Below the pieces are notes generated by a model. The model ran no database searches, was not told the origin of the DNA, and saw only the letters and a list, made by a program, of their open reading frames with translations. From NCBI GenBank assembly GCA_947623615.1, contig CANQHH010000095.1, forward strand, positions 1-5,189: a stretch of DNA of 5,189 nt, in the 5' to 3' direction. Shown here in pieces: positions 1-5,189 of this stretch (its first letter is position 1; each line of letters starts with the position of its first letter). The DNA comes from an uncultured Clostridia bacterium. GTDB lineage: Bacteria > Bacillota > Clostridia > TANB77 > CAG-508. The position numbers were made by a program, and so were the translations under genes.

Positions 1-9
1 TAATTTTTT

Positions 10-72
10 TGTAGAAAAAATTATGAATGAAGTACATTTTTATATTTTACTTCATTCATAATTTTTTCTACA
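10..72. repeat. Perfect 25-bp inverted repeat, 13-nt loop; probable (bidirectional) terminator-like hairpin
   Basis: Bases 10-34 are the exact reverse complement of 48-72, and the loop is 35-47. Each outer arm carries a run of six A or T flanked by GTAG/CTAC, and the inner ten pairs (GAATGAAGTA with TACTTCATTC) are the least AT-rich part. Read on either strand, the inner hairpin is followed by ATAATTTTTT, so it resembles a bidirectional intrinsic terminator whose A-tract pairs with its U-tract. It lies upstream of the promoter at 138-165 and would insulate that gene pair from a gene off the left edge. Perfect pairing over 25 bp is more than termination needs, so a dispersed palindromic repeat is the alternative. 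The repeat is seen directly; its role is inferred. Confidence 0.8.
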
Positions 73-137
73 TATATTTCCTTTTTTTGGAATATAAATT
101 AATAATTAACATATTTAAAAATTTCTACTTAAAACTC

Positions 138-165
138 TTGCAAAATATGTAGAATATTGTATAAT
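138..165 (+). promoter_or_regulatory. Candidate sigma-A promoter for the TM2/DUF2752 gene pair
   Basis: A perfect -10 box TATAAT lies at 160-165, and a partial -35 box TTGCAA (4 of 6 matches to TTGACA) at 138-143, with a 16-bp spacer. Transcription would start near 172, giving a leader of about 27 nt that contains the ribosome binding site at 185-190. The -35 box lies between a TTCTAC (123-128) and a GTAGAA (149-154) that form an imperfect dyad, a possible but weak operator. AT-rich DNA yields chance -10 boxes, but the position directly before a gene with a good ribosome binding site supports this one. Confidence 0.6.
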
Positions 166-184
166 TATATTATAAAAAAGAAAA

Positions 185-190
185 GGGAGG
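185..190 (+). promoter_or_regulatory. Ribosome binding site that fixes the TM2 gene start
   Basis: GGGAGG lies eight bases before the ATG at 199. It places the start there rather than at an in-frame TTG at 157, which overlaps the -10 region and would lie upstream of the predicted transcript start. Confidence 0.8.
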
Positions 191-198
191 AAATTTTT

Positions 199-591
199 AT
201 GTTTTGTAAACAATGTGGCAAACCTATAGAAGATGGACAAGAATTATGTGAAGATTGCATGGCAAATTCAACTAATCCAAATGGAGGAGAATCAAATGCA
301 CAAGCTGATACAATAATAAATAATGATAACTATTCAAACACTTCTAATGCAGCTTCTTCAAATTCTAAATCAAAAATAGCTGCTGGTTTATTTGCTTTAT
401 TTTTAGGTTCTTTTGGTGTTCATAATTTCTATTTAGGATACACTGGCAAGGCTATTGCCCAACTATTAATTACATTATTAACATGTGGAATCGGTGCCTG
501 CGTTTCTGGTGTTTGGGGATTTATCGAAGGAATTTTAATATTTACAGGTAGCATAGATAAAGATGCAAATGGAGTTCCTTTAACAGATTAA
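199..591 (+). CDS. Zinc-ribbon and TM2 domain membrane protein
   Basis: The protein has 130 residues. An N-terminal zinc ribbon has two CxxC pairs (C3/C6 and C17/C20). A low-complexity Asn/Ser-rich linker follows (about 21-57), then a TM2 domain: a first membrane segment at about 59-79 that runs into the family signature GSFGVHNFYLG (70-80), a short turn, and a second membrane segment at about 87-116. The tail ends DANGVPLTD. TM2 proteins are small inner-membrane proteins with two closely spaced helices; their biochemical role in bacteria is poorly known, and the zinc ribbon suggests a cytosolic protein- or nucleic-acid-binding head. The gene sits 16 bases before a DUF2752 gene and shares its promoter. 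The start is ATG 199, behind GGGAGG. Domain calls are firm; no function can be given. Confidence 0.93.
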   Translation: MFCKQCGKPIEDGQELCEDCMANSTNPNGGESNAQADTIINNDNYSNTSNAASSNSKSKIAAGLFALFLGSFGVHNFYLGYTGKAIAQLLITLLTCGIGACVSGVWGFIEGILIFTGSIDKDANGVPLTD

Positions 592-607
592 TTTAAAGAG
601 GTACTTA

Positions 608-970
608 ATGAATAATAGAATCAAAAATATTTTTGTTTTATTAACACTAATTATATTTTTTTCAATAATCTACATAACGCCAGTAGCTTGTATAATAAAG
701 CAAGCTACTGGTTTCTATTGCCCTGCATGTGGTTTAACAAGGGCATTTTTTTCTATACTTTCTTTTGACTTTATATCAGCTGTAAAATACAATATACTAT
801 CTATTCCTTTATTTATATTTATCATATTCACAGTAATTTCTTTAGTATATGAAATTATTACAAATAAATTTAACTATATTCCATATTTATTAAATTGCCT
901 ATCTAAAAGAAAAATTATATTTGTAATATTTTTCTTATTAGGTTTAAGTTGTATTATTAATAATCTTTAA
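608..970 (+). CDS. DUF2752 family small membrane protein
   Basis: The protein has 120 residues and is very hydrophobic. It carries the DUF2752 hallmark CPACGLTRAF at 38-47 (C38, C41, T44, R45), just after the first membrane segment (about 7-30). Further hydrophobic stretches lie at about 60-84 and 102-117. The two cysteines could bind a metal or form a disulfide, but the family's role is not established. The ribosome binding site AAGAGG (596-601) is six bases before the ATG, and the gene starts 16 bases after the TM2 gene stops, so the two are probably co-transcribed. An 11-bp perfect inverted repeat (680-711) lies inside the coding region, just before the CPACG motif. The stop codon is one base away from the convergent dapF stop. 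The family call is confident; the function is unknown. Confidence 0.9.
   Translation: MNNRIKNIFVLLTLIIFFSIIYITPVACIIKQATGFYCPACGLTRAFFSILSFDFISAVKYNILSIPLFIFIIFTVISLVYEIITNKFNYIPYLLNCLSKRKIIFVIFFLLGLSCIINNL
680..711 (+). repeat. Intragenic hairpin: 11-bp perfect inverted repeat, 10-nt loop
   Basis: CCAGTAGCTTG (680-690) is exactly complementary to CAAGCTACTGG (701-711), and G-U wobbles could extend the RNA stem by one pair at each end. Six of the eleven pairs are GC, well above the local base composition, and GTTTCTATTG follows the stem. It lies inside the DUF2752 coding region, over residues 25-35. It could act as an attenuator or RNA-stability element, or it may be a coincidence of coding sequence. 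The repeat is seen directly; a role is speculative. Confidence 0.75.
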
Positions 971-971
971 A

Positions 972-1821
972 TTATATACTCTCTAATTCACCCTCAAAAA
1001 CCGTAGTTGCTGTTCCTGTCATATATACATGGTTATCTTCTTCACGCCATTCTATTTGCAAATTTCCGCCTAGCAACTCTACTATTACATTTCTATTCGT
1101 CATATTATTTAAAACACACGCAACAACAGAAGCACATGCACCTGTTCCACAAGCTAATGTCTCTCCTGAACCTCTTTCCCATACTCTCATTTTTATTTTT
1201 TCTCTATTAACTACCTGTATGAATTCAATATTAGATTTATTTGGAAAATGAGCATCTACTTCCATTTTAGGTCCATATTTTTCTATATTGAACTCCTTTA
1301 CATTATCAATAAATGTTATTGCATGAGGATTTCCCGTAGATACACATGTAAATTTAAAATTTTCATCAAATAAACTAATATTTAAATTTTTTACTATTTC
1401 TTCATCTGAAATAACTGGTATTTTTTTAGGCTCTAAAATAGGCTCTCCCATATCAACACAAACTGTATCTACTTTGTTATTTTTCACATTTAATTTTAAT
1501 TTTTTTAGACCAGCTAAGGTTTCTATTGTAATTGCATTTTTGTTAGTTAAGCCATAATCATAAACATATTTTCCGAACACAGCGAATCCCATTTCCGCAC
1601 ATCTCAGCTTCACTACCATCATAATTAAACATTCTCATTTTAAAATCTGCTACATCACTTTTACAAATTAAAATTACGCCATCTGATCCGACTCCAAAAT
1701 GACGATCGCTAATTTTTCGAACAAAATCAGCTAAATCATCTACAGGAAGTTCTCTAGTATAACAATTTATATAAATATAGTCATTTCCTAACCCATGCAT
1801 TTTTGTAAATTTTATTTTCAT
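972..1821 (-). pseudogene. dapF: Diaminopimelate epimerase, interrupted by a single-base frameshift
   Basis: DapF converts LL- to meso-diaminopimelate in the cytosol for lysine and peptidoglycan synthesis. The first frame (1821 to 1576) gives residues 1-82, from MKIKFTKMHGLGNDYIY to EMCGNGIRCV, including catalytic Cys75. It would then continue as RKICL and hit TGA at 1558-1560. The next frame (1574 to 972) continues with GKYVYDYGLTNK, as the family expects, and contains ERGSGETLACGTGACAS with the second catalytic cysteine (about 224). Skipping one base, the G at 1575 (C on the coding strand), restores a 282-residue protein, close to the usual 270-285. The ribosome binding site AAGGAGA (1827-1833) lies five bases before the ATG. 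It is the last gene of the minus-strand cluster. No other defect is visible, so a sequencing or assembly error, or a very recent mutation, is more likely than an old pseudogene. Confidence 0.9.
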
Positions 1822-1840
1822 AACCGTCTCCTTGTTTCTA

Positions 1841-2461
1841 TTATTCTAATACAATCTCCTCGCCATTTTCTATTATCAATCTATTTTCTGCGTTGAATTT
1901 CTCTGCAACCTCTCTACTAAACTCTAAATCATCTGCTATCATATGATATGGTATACTATGTTTTGCATGTATTAAATTTGCTACCTCTACTGCATCTTCC
2001 ATTTTCATCGTATAAACTCCATCACAGCAAAAGAAAGCATAATCTATATCTTTATTTGCAAGTAAATGCATTTGCGGTGTTTTTGCAGTATCTCCTGTTA
2101 CATATATACATATTCCATCACTTAATGTTATTATATATCCTACACATTCTTTTTCATTATGAAATTTATTATATCCGGCTGCTACTGCTTCTATTTTGAC
2201 AAACCCTAAATCAAAACTCTGATATTCTCCATTTACAATAGATTCCTTTTCAGTTATAATTTTACAATCTTCGCTTCGGCTAGAAATTTTTGAAATTTCA
2301 TTATGATCAAAATGCTCATGTGTAATTAATATTAAATCCGCTTCTAAATCATATCCTGTACCTGCATACGGATCTATATAAATTACCTTTCCCTCTCTTG
2401 TTACTATTCTTATACTTGCCCTTCCTTGATATAAAAGTTTTGCCTTGTTTTCTAAATTCAT
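1841..2461 (-). CDS. UlaG-like metallo-beta-lactamase-fold metal-dependent hydrolase
   Basis: The protein has 206 residues and no signal peptide, so it should be cytosolic. The metal-binding signature HxHxDH is seen as THEHFDH at 47-53 (H48, H50, D52, H53). Other likely ligands are H101 in YNKFHNEKE, D124 in TGDT, and H173 in IPYH. The stretch CDGVYTMKMEDAVEVANL (146-163) matches the region before the final histidine in UlaG/YtkL-type proteins. Those relatives include L-ascorbate-6-phosphate lactonase, but most have no known substrate and nothing nearby suggests sugar use, so I do not assign one. The start is the ATG at 2461, with AAGGAGG (2471-2477) nine bases upstream. It lies 29 bases after tcdA and 19 bases before dapF, consistent with one transcript. 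The fold is certain; the substrate is unknown. Confidence 0.92.
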   Translation of the reverse strand: MNLENKAKLLYQGRASIRIVTREGKVIYIDPYAGTGYDLEADLILITHEHFDHNEISKISSRSEDCKIITEKESIVNGEYQSFDLGFVKIEAVAAGYNKFHNEKECVGYIITLSDGICIYVTGDTAKTPQMHLLANKDIDYAFFCCDGVYTMKMEDAVEVANLIHAKHSIPYHMIADDLEFSREVAEKFNAENRLIIENGEEIVLE

Positions 2462-2490
2462 ACACCTTTACCTCCTTATATATTTATAAT

Positions 2491-3231
2491 TTATATTTTT
2501 ATTATATCTTTTATTACTTCTCCTGCTAAAATTAATCCTGCTACTGATGGAACAAATGATATACTTCCTGGCACTTGTTTTTTTCCTTTTCTTGCCTCTT
2601 CCAAAGCATAGTTTTCTTCATATTCTGCTTTTACAGTTTCATCTGGTTTAATCTGCTCTTCTTTAGAATAAACCACCTTGAGTTTTTCTATACCTCTTTG
2701 TCTTAATTCTTTTCTCATCACTTTGGCTAACGGACAAATATTGGTTTTGTAAATGTCTGTTACTTCAAATTTAGTTGGATCTAATTTATTACCTGTTCCC
2801 ATACAAGATATAATTGGAATATTTAATTTTTTAGCTCTCACAACCAATTCTATTTTAGCTGTTATGGTATCTATTGCATCTACTATATAATTAACTGTAT
2901 CATCTAAAATCTCTTCGCTATCTGGCATAAAAAATTCTTGATTTGTTTCTACTACTGCATTAGGATTAATGTCTAATATCCTCTCTTTAGCAATTTCTAC
3001 TTTTGGTTTTCCAATTGTTTTATGGGTAGCTATCAACTGCCTATTTAAATTAGTTAAACTAACTTTATCATCATCTACTAATATAAATTTTCCTATTCCA
3101 GCTCTAGCTAACCCCTCAACAACAAAAGAACCTACTCCACCAATTCCAAATATCGCAACTTTAGAATTTTGCAATTTTTCTACTCCTGCTTTCCCTATTA
3201 TCAGTTCTGTCCTTGAAAATTGATTTAACAT
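2491..3231 (-). CDS. tcdA: tRNA threonylcarbamoyladenosine dehydratase (ThiF/MoeB/E1-like)
   Basis: The protein has 246 residues. TcdA uses ATP to cyclise the t6A base at position 37 of ANN-decoding tRNAs into the ct6A hydantoin form. An adenylating Rossmann fold is seen: GIGGVGSF at 29-36 (nucleotide loop), LVDDDKVSLTNLNRQ at 51-65 (acidic D53-D55 and R64), GKPKV at 74-78 and DAIDT at 118-122. TcdA-type features follow: SCMGTGNKLDPT (142-153), DIYKTNICPLAKVMRKELR (159-177), VVYSKE (187-192) and PGSISFVPSVAGLILAGEV (221-239). These separate it from MoeB and ThiF, which carry zinc-binding CxxC pairs absent here. The start is the ATG at 3231, preceded by AAAAGGTG (3241-3248). The gene follows the YolD-like gene by 28 bases. 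It is complete and close to the usual length of 240-270. Confidence 0.93.
   Translation of the reverse strand: MLNQFSRTELIIGKAGVEKLQNSKVAIFGIGGVGSFVVEGLARAGIGKFILVDDDKVSLTNLNRQLIATHKTIGKPKVEIAKERILDINPNAVVETNQEFFMPDSEEILDDTVNYIVDAIDTITAKIELVVRAKKLNIPIISCMGTGNKLDPTKFEVTDIYKTNICPLAKVMRKELRQRGIEKLKVVYSKEEQIKPDETVKAEYEENYALEEARKGKKQVPGSISFVPSVAGLILAGEVIKDIIKI
2501..2529 (-). promoter_or_regulatory. Candidate internal promoter upstream of the hydrolase and dapF
   Basis: On the minus strand a perfect -10 box TATAAT (2501-2506) lies 17 bp downstream of TTAGCA (2524-2529, 4 of 6 matches to TTGACA). Both lie within the last codons of tcdA. A transcript from here would begin near 2494 and include the ribosome binding site at 2471-2477. 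It could give the hydrolase and dapF expression independent of the polymerase cassette. TATAAT also arises by chance from the Asp-Ile-Ile codons here, so the call is tentative. Confidence 0.3.
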
Positions 3232-3259
3232 TAATTATCACACCTTTTCATAAATATAT

Positions 3260-3442
3260 TTAATCTTTTTCATATCCCTTTAAAGCTGCAAATGGTGCAA
3301 ATTGTGCAGCTCTTTTTTCCATACTTAACCTTGGATGTTTTTTAGATACATGATGCGGTAAATTTATTATATCCTCATATTTTTTACCCTCTGTGTCCTC
3401 CAATTTGCCCATTTCTTTCAATTGTTGTTCCATCTTTTTCAA
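3260..3442 (-). CDS. Small YolD-like protein, short form, paired with the Y-family polymerase
   Basis: The protein has up to 60 residues. It contains KYEDIINLPHHVSKKHPRLS (21-40) followed by RAAQFAPFAALKGYE (44-58), the core of the YolD-like proteins that accompany Y-family polymerases in Clostridia; in Bacillus, YolD-family genes pair with UvrX-type polymerases. The role is thought to be regulatory or accessory to translesion synthesis but is not established. Relatives, as I recall them, continue well past GYE; this one stops two codons later, so the C-terminal half seems lost. The start is uncertain: a TTG at 3442 has GAAAGGG seven bases upstream, while ATGs at 3433 and 3412 lack a good site. 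From 3442 it overlaps the polymerase's 3' end by 59 bases, which suggests translational coupling. The conserved core begins only at residue 21. Confidence 0.75.
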   Translation of the reverse strand: MKKMEQQLKEMGKLEDTEGKKYEDIINLPHHVSKKHPRLSMEKRAAQFAPFAALKGYEKD

Positions 3443-4883
3443 GATTCATCCCTTTCAAAATTGAATTTTTACCATATCTTCTTTTAATTTCTATAATTGT
3501 ATGTTGTAAATTGTTCTCCTTTTTTCTTTTTAAGCTTTCATCTGCTCTTTCTTGCTCTAATTTTTTATAATCTACAAATAAACTAATTTGTTCATTTTGG
3601 TACTCATCTTTTGCTTTTTCTTCATTTACCACATTATTAGCTACTACATTTATTCTTCTAACTAATAAATTTTTATTTATTATCCTCTCATATAATTCAT
3701 TGATTGCCTCTATTATTACCTTTGTAGATGATGTTTTACATTTTAAATTTATAGTTCCATGTGCCGGCTTTGGAACTTTTCTTCCATAATGATCTGTTGT
3801 TACCTCTCCTCTATACAACCTTTTTAATTCTGGTTTTATTAAATTATCTACATCATAACCTATAGTTAAAACTAACTGACTTGTAACTAAACGCTTTTCA
3901 ACTAATTCTAAAACTAATAAGTCTGTCATCTCTTTAACAATCAATTTAGTCTGTTCATAATTATATGGCTGATGCAATACTTGTCCTGAACTTAAGCTAT
4001 TTGTAGCAGGTCTAAATCTCTTTACGTCTTCTATGGTACATGGTTCATAACCCCAACTATGATCTATTAATAACTCAGCATTTATACCAAATAAATCATA
4101 CAGCATATCTTCATTTTCTATTGAGCATCTTGCCACATCTCCCATTGTGAACATATTATTGGCTTCCAATTTTTTTGCATATCCTCTTCCGACTCTCCAA
4201 AAATCTGTTAGTGGTACATGGTTCCACAACAACTTTCTATATGTCATCTCATCAAGTTCTGCTATTCTAACTCCATTTTTATCAGCTTCTACATGCTTTG
4301 CCTCTATATCCATCGCTATTTTGGCTAAATACATATTGGTTCCAATTCCACCTGTCGCAGTTATACCTGTTGTATTAAAAACATCATGTATAATAGTAGT
4401 TAACATCTCTCTAGGAGTCATTTTTAAAGTTTTTAAATATTTCGTAATATCCATAAATACTTCATCAATAGAATATGGATATATATCTTCAGGAGCAACA
4501 TATTTTAAATATATATTATATATCAATGTGCTATATTCAACATATTTATTCATTCTAGGTGGAGCTATAATATAATCTAACTCTAAATTTGGATTTTTTT
4601 TAAGTTCTACATCATCATACGATAAACCTATAAACTCATGTTTTCTAGTTTTGAACTTTCTTTGATAATTTATTTCCTTTACCTTTTGTACAACCTCAAA
4701 TAATCTGGCTCTACCAGAAATACCGTACGCTTTTAACGGAGGACTAACTGCGAGACATACTGTCTTTTCAGTTCTATTTTTGTCTGCTACAACTAGATTA
4801 GTCCTCAAAGGATCTAACCCTCTTTCTCTACATTCAACAGAAGCATAAAAACTTTTTAAATCTATACAACAATATACACTCAT
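3384..4883 (-). CDS. Y-family translesion DNA polymerase (DinB/UmuC type)
   Basis: The protein has 499 residues. It would copy past DNA lesions with low fidelity. The palm carries the family's catalytic acids: D8 in CIDLKSFYASVE (6-17), with aromatic F12/Y13 as the steric-gate region, and D140/E141 in YSIDEVFMDIT (137-147). A helix-hairpin-helix stretch lies at about 228-252 (FWRVGRGYAKKLEANNMFTM). The little-finger domain starts near NSLSSGQVL (295-303) and runs to about 420. QISLF (432-436) is a good sliding-clamp-binding motif, followed by a charged helix and a conserved-looking end, IERNGQIGGHRG. At 499 residues it is longer than E. coli DinB (351) or UmuC (422), partly from an insert at about 78-130. 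The start at 4883 is chosen because GGAGG sits eight bases upstream; an ATG at 4898 overlaps that site. It lies 27 bases after the unknown gene. DinB versus UmuC/UvrX subfamily is not resolved. Confidence 0.95.
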   Translation of the reverse strand: MSVYCCIDLKSFYASVECRERGLDPLRTNLVVADKNRTEKTVCLAVSPPLKAYGISGRARLFEVVQKVKEINYQRKFKTRKHEFIGLSYDDVELKKNPNLELDYIIAPPRMNKYVEYSTLIYNIYLKYVAPEDIYPYSIDEVFMDITKYLKTLKMTPREMLTTIIHDVFNTTGITATGGIGTNMYLAKIAMDIEAKHVEADKNGVRIAELDEMTYRKLLWNHVPLTDFWRVGRGYAKKLEANNMFTMGDVARCSIENEDMLYDLFGINAELLIDHSWGYEPCTIEDVKRFRPATNSLSSGQVLHQPYNYEQTKLIVKEMTDLLVLELVEKRLVTSQLVLTIGYDVDNLIKPELKRLYRGEVTTDHYGRKVPKPAHGTINLKCKTSSTKVIIEAINELYERIINKNLLVRRINVVANNVVNEEKAKDEYQNEQISLFVDYKKLEQERADESLKRKKENNLQHTIIEIKRRYGKNSILKGMNLEKDGTTIERNGQIGGHRG

Positions 4884-4891
4884 TAATTTAG

Positions 4892-4896
4892 CCTCC
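4892..4896 (-). promoter_or_regulatory. Ribosome binding site that fixes the polymerase start
   Basis: On the minus strand GGAGG lies eight bases before the ATG at 4883. The in-frame ATG at 4898 runs into this motif and has no ribosome binding site of its own, so the shorter protein beginning MSVYCCIDLK is preferred. Confidence 0.8.
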
Positions 4897-4910
4897 ATTT
4901 TTAAAACTGG

Positions 4911-5189
4911 TTACATTATATCATCCATATCGTCATTTGTAAACACTTGTTTGTTATCTTTTTTATTTTCTTTTTCTATTAATGAATCCAATTCCATTTT
5001 TGTTTCTTCTATTTTTTCTATTATTCCTTTATCTTTCACACCTTTCATGCATCTTTTTATAACTCTTTCAGATTTTCTCAAAGAATTTTTTATATCGCTT
5101 TCATCTGCGTGTGTATATATTCCTTCTGCATCCAATTCTCTAACTTTACCTACTGAAACTAGTATTCTTGAATAATCATACCCTGATTG
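4911..5189 (-). CDS. Unrecognised protein, C-terminal 92 residues (5' end beyond the window)
   Basis: The frame is open from the right edge to the TAA at 4911-4913, giving 92 visible residues that begin QSGYDYSRILVSVGKVRELD. An in-frame TTG at 5135 could be misread as a start, but sensible coding continues upstream of it and no ribosome binding site precedes it, so the gene most likely begins outside the window. The visible part has a short possibly beta-rich piece (YSRILVSVGKV), then a long charged, probably helical or coiled-coil stretch of about 50 residues rich in Lys and Glu, and an acidic tail, TNDDMDDIM. No membrane segment or catalytic motif is visible. It ends 27 bases before the polymerase, so it is probably the preceding gene of the same operon and may be functionally tied to it. 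I do not recognise the family. Confidence 0.7.
   Translation of the reverse strand, partial: QSGYDYSRILVSVGKVRELDAEGIYTHADESDIKNSLRKSERVIKRCMKGVKDKGIIEKIEETKMELDSLIEKENKKDNKQVFTNDDMDDIM

Noticed and set aside
157..198. An in-frame TTG start for the TM2 protein at 157
   Set aside because: It overlaps the -10 box, lacks a ribosome binding site, and adds Lys-rich residues before the normal MFCKQCG zinc-ribbon start.
1007..1210. Open frame on the plus strand inside dapF
   Set aside because: It is antisense to a conserved gene, has no ribosome binding site, and its composition (Leu/His/Phe-rich) is typical of a complement reading.
1558..1560. UGA recoding to explain the dapF break
   Set aside because: The TGA arises only after the frame is already wrong (RKICL does not match the family). 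The genes checked use TAA as stop, and TGG is used for Trp in the TM2 gene, so there is no sign of a changed code.
972..1622. Reading the 3' part of dapF as a separate gene starting at an ATG at 1622
   Set aside because: Its first 16 residues are simply the out-of-frame reading of the upstream dapF sequence, and family similarity begins only at GKYVYDYG. There is no ribosome binding site before that ATG.
1948..2199. Open frame on the plus strand inside the hydrolase gene
   Set aside because: Low-complexity Leu/His/Tyr complement reading of a well-supported gene, with no start signals.
2969..3223. Open frame on the plus strand inside tcdA
   Set aside because: Antisense to conserved TcdA motifs, with no ribosome binding site.
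4147..4575. Long open frame on the plus strand inside the polymerase gene (142 codons)
   Set aside because: It lies opposite the conserved polymerase region that includes the SIDE motif, and no start signals are seen. Its hydrophobic look arises from the complement of polar codons.
4951..5175. Open frame on the plus strand opposite the partial right-edge gene
   Set aside because: Ser/Phe/Ile-rich complement of a Lys/Glu-rich helical gene; the minus-strand frame has the better context (operon spacing to the polymerase).
3384..5189. A LexA/SOS box controlling the polymerase cassette
   Set aside because: I looked for GAAC-N4-GTTC-like sites near the gene starts and found none; the operon promoter is probably beyond the right edge.
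1..5189. CRISPR arrays, tRNA/rRNA genes, transposases, integrases or restriction/defence genes
   Set aside because: No spaced direct repeats, cloverleaf-like sequence or protein motif of these types was seen; nearly all DNA from 199 onward is explained by the listed genes.

Overview
This window looks like chromosomal DNA from a low-GC Gram-positive anaerobe, most likely a member of the Clostridia. The signs are a very AT-rich sequence, strong AGGAGG-type ribosome binding sites, TAA as the stop codon of every intact gene, and gene families common in gut Clostridia (a zinc-ribbon/TM2 protein, a DUF2752 protein, and a Y-family polymerase with a YolD-like partner). The taxonomic call is inferred from these traits only.

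Layout. Positions 1-198 are non-coding. They hold a perfect 25-bp inverted repeat (10-34/48-72), probably a terminator-like hairpin for whatever lies to the left, and then a sigma-A-type promoter (138-165). The promoter drives a short plus-strand pair: a zinc-ribbon TM2 membrane protein (199-591) and a DUF2752 membrane protein (608-970). The rest of the window, 972-5189, is a tightly packed minus-strand cluster. In transcription order it runs: the 3' end of an unrecognised gene (4911-5189, cut by the window edge), a Y-family translesion DNA polymerase (3384-4883), a small YolD-like protein overlapping the polymerase's 3' end (3260-3442), the tRNA t6A dehydratase TcdA (2491-3231), an UlaG-like metallo-beta-lactamase-fold hydrolase (1841-2461), and diaminopimelate epimerase dapF (972-1821). 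Gaps within the cluster are 19-29 bases or overlaps, so one operon is likely. A candidate internal promoter sits at the end of tcdA. The plus- and minus-strand units converge with one base between their stop codons.

How the genes fit together. The unknown gene, the polymerase and the YolD-like gene look like a mutagenic DNA-repair cassette. The three genes after it are housekeeping: tRNA modification, a generic metal hydrolase, and lysine/peptidoglycan precursor synthesis. The most notable anomaly is in dapF, whose frame is broken by one extra base at about position 1575, although both catalytic cysteine regions are intact. I see no CRISPR array, tRNA, rRNA, transposase or integrase. I do not see a clearly new defence or mobile system; the least explained items are the partial gene at the right edge and the long inverted repeat at the left edge.
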